Origin: Deltaproteobacteria bacterium
Lineage (GTDB): Bacteria > Myxococcota_A > Polyangia > Haliangiales > Haliangiaceae
Direction of reading: 5' to 3'
NCBI GenBank assembly: GCA_013812655.1
Contig: JACCTC010000205.1
Coordinates: 1 to 42,511, forward strand
DNA: 42,511 nucleotides
A program made the translations under genes and the position numbers. Shown piece after piece: positions 36,756 to 42,511 of this stretch (position 1 is its first letter; each line of letters starts with the position of its first letter). The notes under the pieces are model-generated. The model was not told the DNA's origin. It did no database searches and worked only from the letters and a program-made list of their open reading frames with translations.

Positions 36756-38899
36756 GGTCCGCCGTGAACTGCCTTGTCGTGGCCCTCGCGTCGGTCGCGC
36801 TCGTGACCGGCTGCGAGCAACCTCGCACCGAGCTGATGATCGGCATCGCGACCGACATCCGGGCGCCGAACCTGATCGATGGCGCGGAGCTCCTCGTCAC
36901 CCGGGCGCGGGATGGCTTCATCGAGCAGCAGGTCTCGTGGGTGATCACCGGCGTGCCGAACCAGCCGGTCAACCTCCCCGGTTCTTATGGCATCTACTCC
37001 GACGGTGAAGAGATCAAGCTCGACATCGTGCTGACCGGCCTCAAGGGCGCCACGCCGGTGGTCACTCGCCGCGCCGTGCTCAACCTCGTCGAGGGCAAGA
37101 CGCTGTTCTTCCGGATGGGCCTCACCGCCGGATGCATCGACAAGGACGACTGCCTCGCGACCCAGAGCTGCACCGAAGGTGTCTGCCGCGACGTCGAGAT
37201 CAACGCCGACCAGCTGCCCGACTTCAAGCCGGAGCTGATCACCGAGCTGAGCTGCGCGAGCGGCACCAACTACATCGACACCGCGACCGGCGTTTCGCTG
37301 CCCCTCACCGAGGGGGCCGAGGAGTGCCCGGTCGGCTTGTGCCTCGAAGGCACCTGCCTGAAGCCGCCCCCCGAGCAGACCGGGACGCGCACCGTCACCG
37401 GTTACCAGTTCACGACGTACATCCAGCCGACGAAGACGACGAACGTGCCCACCGATCTGACGACGTTGATGCCGCGTGCGCTCGTCCCGAACACCGATGG
37501 CAACTTCACGATCATCCCGGGTCGCGGCGCGACCGATGGCTCGTTCGTGATCGACGAGGTCCCCCACGGCCTCTACTACCTGCAGGTCGGGACGAACTAC
37601 TTCGTGACGCGCGCGAACAGCTTCGACCTGACGTCGGCACGGCTCGGCCGGCCCGATGCAATGGCGCCAGTCGCGACCTCGACGATCACGCTCGGTACGG
37701 TGACCGGCCTCGACACCTGGGCCGACGGCGACGAGCTCGAGGCGTTCGCCGTCGACGCGGACACGTGGTGGTTTGCGCTGCAGGACATCAACCCGATCAC
37801 GGTCGGCACGACGACGCTCAGCAACTACTCGTTCACGGCGCAGCAGGCAAACGGCTCGTACCGCGGAAACTTGATCCGCAACGATCCCACCGCGCTCATC
37901 CAGCTGCGTGGCAAGCAGACCGCCAGCGGCGACTTCTACCGGACGGCGACGAACTTCTGCCCGCTGCCGCTGTTTACCCAGACCGACGGCGGAACCTCGA
38001 CGGTCAATGGCGCCTTCGTGCCCGTCCCGCAGACGGCGATGTTCACGGCGGACTTCCGGACGTCGCAGTGGGATGCCGCGCTCGGCTACAACGGCACGAA
38101 CCTGACGGCGTTGCATCCGCAGGCGGTAGAGTTCGCCAGCTCCGGGGGCTTCAGCATCTCGCTGCTTGGCAACGCGGGCGGTCCGCTCCATGGTGAAGTC
38201 GGCGCGACCGCCGACTACCTGTTCGCGCCGGTGCCGCACGGCCCGGATCGCGTGTTCGCGAACATGTCGTACGGCATTCCGACGTTGCCTGGGCTCTGGG
38301 CGAGCGTCCTCGACATCCGGAGCGGCGGGTTCGTGCGCGTGCAGCTACCGAGCACCACCGCAGCCGCGGGCATCAGCGTCGGCATCAGTCAGAATAGCCT
38401 GCTCGCGGCGAGCAGCGGACCGATCACGCCGGCCATGGGGCCGGTCAGCGCACCGACGATCGACGGCCTCGATCTGTTCCGGCCGCAGAGCCAGCAGGTC
38501 AAGACGTCGCCGACGCTTACCTGGCAGCCGCCGACGATCGGCAAGCCCTCGCAGTACCAGGTCGAGGTCATCCGGCTCACCGCGATGGGCACGAGCACGC
38601 TTCGCGCGACGGTCGCGACGCTGTTCACGACCGAGCCCACGCTCGTGATCCCGCCAGGCGTGTTGATGGTGGGGCAGTCGTATGTCGTCAGGATCATCGC
38701 CGAGACCACACCGAATACCGACGCGCCGTTCCGCCGGAAGTTCCCGGCCGCGACGAGCACGATCGCGTCATCGATCTTCGTGCCAACCGTCGAGACCGGG
38801 ACGCCCGTGGATCCTCCGATGGTGGACGCGGCGGTCCCCAAGCCGGTCGATGCCCCCGGCGGGGGACAGATGGTCGATGCGGCAATCGACGGCCCGTAG
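36752..38899 (+). CDS. Large Cys-rich lipoprotein of unknown function
   Basis: 715 residues. The lipoprotein signal ends in VTGC (Cys near 22). A central segment has paired Cys-rich motifs (CIDKDDCLATQSCTEGVCRD and CPVGLCLEGTC), resembling the EGF-like repeats of myxobacterial lipoproteins. The rest is beta-rich (FVIDEVPHGLYYLQVGTNYF, NYSFTAQQANGSYRGN) with an FN3-like region near the end (TSPTLTWQPPTIGKPSQYQV) and an Asp/Pro-rich tail. GTG 36752 overlaps the PEGA-protein TGA (GTGA), with GGGAG upstream. Translational coupling and shared export suggest a surface complex with the TPR-PEGA protein, which is inference. Confidence 0.8.
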   Translation: MRSAVNCLVVALASVALVTGCEQPRTELMIGIATDIRAPNLIDGAELLVTRARDGFIEQQVSWVITGVPNQPVNLPGSYGIYSDGEEIKLDIVLTGLKGATPVVTRRAVLNLVEGKTLFFRMGLTAGCIDKDDCLATQSCTEGVCRDVEINADQLPDFKPELITELSCASGTNYIDTATGVSLPLTEGAEECPVGLCLEGTCLKPPPEQTGTRTVTGYQFTTYIQPTKTTNVPTDLTTLMPRALVPNTDGNFTIIPGRGATDGSFVIDEVPHGLYYLQVGTNYFVTRANSFDLTSARLGRPDAMAPVATSTITLGTVTGLDTWADGDELEAFAVDADTWWFALQDINPITVGTTTLSNYSFTAQQANGSYRGNLIRNDPTALIQLRGKQTASGDFYRTATNFCPLPLFTQTDGGTSTVNGAFVPVPQTAMFTADFRTSQWDAALGYNGTNLTALHPQAVEFASSGGFSISLLGNAGGPLHGEVGATADYLFAPVPHGPDRVFANMSYGIPTLPGLWASVLDIRSGGFVRVQLPSTTAAAGISVGISQNSLLAASSGPITPAMGPVSAPTIDGLDLFRPQSQQVKTSPTLTWQPPTIGKPSQYQVEVIRLTAMGTSTLRATVATLFTTEPTLVIPPGVLMVGQSYVVRIIAETTPNTDAPFRRKFPAATSTIASSIFVPTVETGTPVDPPMVDAAVPKPVDAPGGGQMVDAAIDGP

Positions 38900-38914
38900 C
38901 TGACATCGTCGGGG

Positions 38915-38943
38915 TTGCCCTGCGGGCCCTTCGCGACTAGGTT
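38915..38943 (+). promoter_or_regulatory. Candidate promoter for M16 peptidase operon
   Basis: TTGCCC (38915-38920), 17 bp, TAGGTT (38938-38943), then a short leader with GGAGG at 38957-38961, five bases from ATG 38967. This is a leadered gene, in contrast to the leaderless-type starts. Confidence 0.5.
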
Positions 38944-38966
38944 CCTCGCCTGTCACGGAGGATCCC

Positions 38967-40367
38967 ATGAACGTCGCGAAGTCCTGGTGCTCGGCCCTGC
39001 TGGCCGGCACGCTGATCGCCCTCGTCGCCCCCGCGCTCGCGCAGCCGGCACCCAAGGCGGAGCTGCGCGCTGCCGAACCGGCACCCGCGGATCCCAAGGT
39101 CGTGTTCGAGCGCTACACGCTGCCGAACGGCCTCGAGGTCATCCTCGCGCCCGACAAGAGCGTCCCGCTCGTCGCGGTGAACCTCTGGTACCACGTCGGC
39201 TCGGGCTATGAAGTTCATGGCAAGAGCGGCTTCGCGCACCTGTTCGAGCACATGGTGTTCCAGGGCAGCAAGCACGTCGGCGACGACAAGCACTTCGACG
39301 TGCTCAAGAAGATCGGCGCCGACGGCGTCAACGGCACGACGAACCCCGATCGCACGAACTACTTCGAGATCGTCCCGTCGAACCAGCTCGAGACCGGGCT
39401 CTGGCTCGAGAGCGATCGCATGGGCTACCTGCTCGAGAAGCTCACCAAGAAGAGCCTCGACAACCAGATCGAGGTCGTGCGCAACGAGCGCCGCCAGCGC
39501 TACGACGACGTGCCCTACGGCAAGGCGCGATTCGCGCTCTACGCCGCGCTCTATCCCGAGGGTCATCCGTATCGCTACCTGACGATCGGCAAGCACGAGG
39601 ACCTCGAGGCGGCGTCGCTCGACGACGTCAAGGGGTTCTTCAAGACCTGGTACGTGCCCGCGAACGCGACGCTGACGCTCGTCGGCGACTTCGACGTCAC
39701 CGCGACGAAGCAGCTCGTCGAGAAGTGGTTCGGCTCGTTCCCGAAGAGCGCGAAGCCCCAGGTGGTCGCGGTGCCCGCGCCGGCGATCAAGTCGACGACG
39801 ATCACCGTCGACGACGAGTTCGCGAAGCTGCGCCAGGTGACGTTCGCCTGGCACTCGCCCGCGAACTACGGTGAGGGCGACGCCGAGCTCGCCATCGCGG
39901 CAAACGCGTTGACCCGCGAGGGTCCAGGTCGCCTGTTCAAGGCGCTGGTCTACGATCGGCCGCTCGCGCAGAGCGTGTCCGCTGGCCAGGTCGGCTCGCA
40001 GTTCTCCGGCAGCTTCCAGGTCACCGTCACGCTACGCGGCGAGGCGAAGGTCGACGAGGTCCAGCAGATCGTCGCCGCCGAGATCGCCCGGCTCGGCAAG
40101 GAGCCGCTCTCCGAGAAGGAGATCGCCCGCGTGATCGCCTCGAACGAGTCCGGCGCGATTCGCCGCCTCGAGACCGTGATCGGCCGCGCCGAGACGCTGC
40201 AGTACTACAACCACTTCCTCGGTAACCCCGACCGGATCTCGTGGGACCTCGATCGGTATCGCAAGACGAACGCCGAGAAGATCCGCTCGACGGTCGCGCG
40301 CTATCTCGTGCCCGATCGCATGGTCACCGTGATCACGAACCCCAAGGCCCCCACGGGAGGCAAGTGA
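38967..40367 (+). CDS. M16-family zinc peptidase, catalytic subunit
   Basis: 466 residues. A signal peptide ends around ALAQ, after which the mature N-terminus has the M16 fold. The inverted zinc motif is H91-L-F-E94-H95 (FAHLFEHMVFQG), with the third ligand Glu expected in the NERRQRYDDV region. The ATP-independent processing-peptidase-like core follows (KTWYVPANATLTLVGDF, TNPKAPTGGK end). M16 enzymes degrade peptides inside a clamshell made of two halves. It is coupled (TGATG) to a non-catalytic partner gene, forming a two-subunit peptidase as in other Proteobacteria. Export and a GGAGG ribosome site are clear. Confidence 0.93.
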   Translation: MNVAKSWCSALLAGTLIALVAPALAQPAPKAELRAAEPAPADPKVVFERYTLPNGLEVILAPDKSVPLVAVNLWYHVGSGYEVHGKSGFAHLFEHMVFQGSKHVGDDKHFDVLKKIGADGVNGTTNPDRTNYFEIVPSNQLETGLWLESDRMGYLLEKLTKKSLDNQIEVVRNERRQRYDDVPYGKARFALYAALYPEGHPYRYLTIGKHEDLEAASLDDVKGFFKTWYVPANATLTLVGDFDVTATKQLVEKWFGSFPKSAKPQVVAVPAPAIKSTTITVDDEFAKLRQVTFAWHSPANYGEGDAELAIAANALTREGPGRLFKALVYDRPLAQSVSAGQVGSQFSGSFQVTVTLRGEAKVDEVQQIVAAEIARLGKEPLSEKEIARVIASNESGAIRRLETVIGRAETLQYYNHFLGNPDRISWDLDRYRKTNAEKIRSTVARYLVPDRMVTVITNPKAPTGGK

Positions 40368-42061
40368 TGAAGCGCCTCGGCATCCCCTCGATCGTCCTCG
40401 CGTCGCTTGTCGTCTCGGCTCTTGCCTCGGCCTGTGGTGGCTCGCAGAAGCCGACGCCGATGCCCGGCCCCGATCACCATTCCGGACCGGCCGCTCTGCC
40501 CACGCCAACTCCCACGACCGTCCCCGCTCAGCCCGAGACGTCCATGCAGCCCATGATCAAGGTCACGCAGCCGGCCGCCCCGCAGGAGCTCGCGTTTCCC
40601 GACGACGCATTCCGCGCCGCGCAGCCGAAGGCGGGACCGCCGCGGCCGTTCCGCCTCCCGAAGGTCAAGCCGTTCACGCTGAAGAACGGCATCAAGGTCT
40701 ACCTCGTCGAGCAGCACGCGCTGCCCATCGTCTCGATGGACCTCAACTTCGACGGCGGATCGATGCTCGATCCCAAGGGCAAGGAAGGCCTCGCCAGCGT
40801 CTGCATGTCGATGCTCACCGAGGGCACCGACAAGCTCGACAAGATCCAGTACGCCGAGGCGCTCGCCGATGTCGCGTCGAACGTCAGCGCGTACGCGGCG
40901 GATGACTCGGCCGGGCTCTCGCTGTCGAGCCTGACCAAGCACCTCGATGTCACGTTTGCGCTGTTCGCCGATACGCTGCAGCGTCCCGGATTTCGCGCGT
41001 CGGATTTCGATCGCATGGTCAAGCGCCGCATCGAGGCGGTCCGCCAGTCCAAGGGCAACCCGGCGTCGGTCGCGGGCCGCGTCACCGGCGGCGTGCTCTA
41101 CGGTCTCGAGCATCCGTTCGGCACCGTCGTCACCGAGACCTCGCTCGCGGCGATCACGCTCGATGACTGCAAGCAGCACGTCGCGAAGTACCTCAAGCCT
41201 GGCAACGCGCGGCTGTTCGTCGTCGGTGATCTCACCGAGGCGCAAGTTCGCGCGTACTTCGAGAAGGGTGAGCTCGCCGCGTGGAAGGGCAAGCCCGGCA
41301 AGCTGCCGGCACTGCCGCCACCGTCGACGCTCAAGGGCCGGATCTTCTTCGTCCACGTCCCGAGCGCCGCGCAGTCGCAGGTCTCGCTGCTGCAGTTCGG
41401 CCCGAAGCGCACGGCGGCCGACTACTTCGCCAACACGATGATGGCGTCGGTGTTCGGCGGCAGCTTCTCGAGCCGCATCAACATGAACCTGCGCGAGAAC
41501 AAGGGTTACTCGTACGGTGCGCGCGGCGGCTTCGGCTACTCGAAGCAGTACGGCACGTTCAACGCGAACGCGTCGGTCCGCACCGACAGCACGTACCAGA
41601 CGCTCCTCGAGATCGATCGCGAGATCAAAGAGCTGCAGTCGGCGAAGACGCCGATCAAGCTCGACGAGCTCGACCGCGAGAAGCAGGGCGCGATCCTCGG
41701 ACTCCCGGGCCGCTTCGCGACCGCGCAGGCCGCGCTCGGCCAGTACCGCGGCCTCGTCTATTTCGGGCTACCGCTCGATTACTACAATAACTACGTCGCC
41801 AAGGTGGGACGGGTGAACGAGGCGCAGATCAAAGCCGCGGCATCGAAGCACCTCAAGCCTGCCAACGCTGTTTACATCGTCGTCGGTGATGGCGATGCCA
41901 AGATGATCGTTCGCGATCCGGCGACGAACAAAGACGTGCCGCTCACGAAGGATGGGAAGCAGCTCACACTCCGGGAAGCGCTGGGCGATCTCGCACAGCG
42001 TGGTGATGTAGGCGCTGGTGGTCTGATCGAGCTGGATACCGACGGTCGACCACTCCGCTAG
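40367..42061 (+). CDS. M16-family peptidase, non-catalytic lipoprotein subunit
   Basis: 564 residues. The lipoprotein signal ends in LASAC (about Cys 22), followed by a Pro-rich linker. The M16 domain is clear (FTLKNGIKVYLVEQHALPIV), but the zinc motif position reads GLASVCMSML, so the HxxEH is lost. The partner-specific R/Y pair is present in NLRENKGYSYGARG, which in related heterodimers completes the active site of the other subunit. It therefore pairs with the 38967 enzyme, whose TGA overlaps its ATG (TGATG); GGGAGG lies six bases upstream. Localised to the envelope as a lipoprotein, it may tether the pair. Confidence 0.9.
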   Translation: MKRLGIPSIVLASLVVSALASACGGSQKPTPMPGPDHHSGPAALPTPTPTTVPAQPETSMQPMIKVTQPAAPQELAFPDDAFRAAQPKAGPPRPFRLPKVKPFTLKNGIKVYLVEQHALPIVSMDLNFDGGSMLDPKGKEGLASVCMSMLTEGTDKLDKIQYAEALADVASNVSAYAADDSAGLSLSSLTKHLDVTFALFADTLQRPGFRASDFDRMVKRRIEAVRQSKGNPASVAGRVTGGVLYGLEHPFGTVVTETSLAAITLDDCKQHVAKYLKPGNARLFVVGDLTEAQVRAYFEKGELAAWKGKPGKLPALPPPSTLKGRIFFVHVPSAAQSQVSLLQFGPKRTAADYFANTMMASVFGGSFSSRINMNLRENKGYSYGARGGFGYSKQYGTFNANASVRTDSTYQTLLEIDREIKELQSAKTPIKLDELDREKQGAILGLPGRFATAQAALGQYRGLVYFGLPLDYYNNYVAKVGRVNEAQIKAAASKHLKPANAVYIVVGDGDAKMIVRDPATNKDVPLTKDGKQLTLREALGDLAQRGDVGAGGLIELDTDGRPLR

Positions 42062-42067
42062 CTCGCT

Positions 42068-42110
42068 GATACCCTAAGGACTTTGTCGGTCACCGATGCC
42101 GCATGGTATC
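42068..42110. repeat. Inverted repeat upstream of pilin gene
   Basis: GATACC (42068-42073) pairs with GGTATC (42105-42110) across 31 bp. The second arm overlaps the candidate -10 TATCGT, so the pair could be an operator. Confidence 0.35.
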
Positions 42111-42112
42111 GT
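42083..42112 (+). promoter_or_regulatory. Candidate promoter for pilin gene
   Basis: TTGTCG (42083-42088), 18 bp, TATCGT (42107-42112), with 11 bases to ATG 42124. No sigma-54 -24/-12 pair is visible, unlike the pilA promoters of some myxobacteria. Confidence 0.35.
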
Positions 42113-42123
42113 GGTGATCGCTT

Positions 42124-42511
42124 ATGGTCCGCATTTACTCGCGTCAGGGGCGTCGAGACGAGCGTGGTTTCACGCTCATCGAGATCATGATCGTGGTGGT
42201 AATCGTTGCGGTCCTCGCGGCGATCGCGGTCCCTGTCTTCTTCGGCGAAGCGAAGAAGGCAAAAGCGAAGAGCGAGGTCGGCGCGATGATCGCCGAGCTC
42301 GGCTCCAAGGAAGAGCGCTTCAAGAACGAAGCGACGGTGTATCGCGCGGTCGCCGCGTGTCCCGCGACGCCGTCTAATGCCGACCAAGTGATCACGACGT
42401 GCCAGACCGGCGCCGATTGGCTCGCGCTTGGCGTGCTCTCGCCGAACAACAAGCTCAAGTGCAGCTACGAGGTGATCGTCGGGATCGATACCGACGATCC
42501 GGCGACGCTGA
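42124..42511 (+). CDS. Type IV pilin/pseudopilin, 3' end outside window
   Basis: The first 129 codons are visible. A long 15-residue leader (VRIYSRQGRRDERG) precedes the prepilin peptidase site G/FTLIE, with Glu at mature position 5, then the hydrophobic IMIVVVIVAVLAAIAVPVFF helix and a basic stretch KKAKAKSE, as in PilA/PilE-type pilins. Cysteines at the VAACPATP and ITTCQTG positions could form the C-terminal disulfide loop. The ATG at 42124 is the only suitable start. The gene may encode the major pilin or a minor pilin; the truncation leaves this open. Confidence 0.9.
   Translation, partial: MVRIYSRQGRRDERGFTLIEIMIVVVIVAVLAAIAVPVFFGEAKKAKAKSEVGAMIAELGSKEERFKNEATVYRAVAACPATPSNADQVITTCQTGADWLALGVLSPNNKLKCSYEVIVGIDTDDPATL

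Noticed and set aside
42062..42123. Sigma-54 promoter for the pilin gene
   Set aside because: No GG-N10-GC pair at -24/-12 is present in the 62-bp gap; a sigma-70-like pair fits better.

Overview
The window is a GC-rich, gene-dense chromosomal segment, most likely from a myxobacterium-like member of the Myxococcota (Deltaproteobacteria), perhaps near Haliangium/Kofleriaceae. The taxonomic call is inference. It rests on GC-saturated third codon positions, many Cys-anchored lipoproteins, a Ser/Thr kinase facing a SpoIIE-type phosphatase, a PEGA protein, a DUF5939 adenylate cyclase and a type IV pilin. No rRNA, tRNA, CRISPR array, integrase, transposase or prophage was seen, and no gene-free stretch exceeds about 160 bases. 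I place 31 protein genes, two of them cut by the window edges.

Layout. 1-4283 (minus): a truncated membrane protein, a small secreted protein, and a tightly overlapping operon of two DUF4139-type envelope proteins followed by an ABC ATPase. 4391-9310 (plus): a large STAND-type ATPase joined through one membrane helix to a very long HEAT-repeat array, then a phytanoyl-CoA-dioxygenase-like enzyme. 9311-17370 (minus): PEP carboxylase, then a coupled pair made of a lipoprotein with kinase-like motifs and an Omp85-type barrel, then a class III cyclase. 17416-24114 (plus): a molybdopterin oxidoreductase overlapping a group I truncated haemoglobin, a small lipoprotein, a LpqC/PHB-depolymerase-like esterase, a lysine-2,3-aminomutase-family radical SAM enzyme, and a lipoprotein that fuses an NTF2-like domain to a methyltransferase. 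24148-28243 (minus): a double-hotdog thioesterase, a VWA lipoprotein, an M50 membrane protease with a glycine-rich tail, and an unrecognised 253-aa protein. 28330-30009 (plus): ettA. 30108-33942 (minus): an ATGA-coupled operon of a SpoIIE phosphatase, an endonuclease/exonuclease/phosphatase-fold protein and a methyltransferase. 33978-42511 (plus): a Ser/Thr kinase, a TPR-PEGA protein coupled to a large lipoprotein, a catalytic/non-catalytic M16 peptidase pair, and the start of a type IV pilin gene.

Two themes stand out. First, translation initiation: at least seven genes have a TANNNT hexamer ending exactly six bases before an ATG or GTG, with no room for a Shine-Dalgarno site. This is the geometry expected of leaderless transcripts. 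Other genes in the window keep good Shine-Dalgarno sites or are coupled by GTGA, ATGA or TGATG overlaps. Second, envelope signalling: several proteins place normally cytoplasmic folds (kinase-like, methyltransferase, HEAT array) on the exported side of a signal peptide or membrane helix. The most promising under-described units are the kinase-like lipoprotein/Omp85 pair (12096-15355), the lipoprotein methyltransferase (23032-24114), the STAND-TM-HEAT protein (4391-8299) and the divergent cyclase/molybdoenzyme/globin locus (15487-20057).
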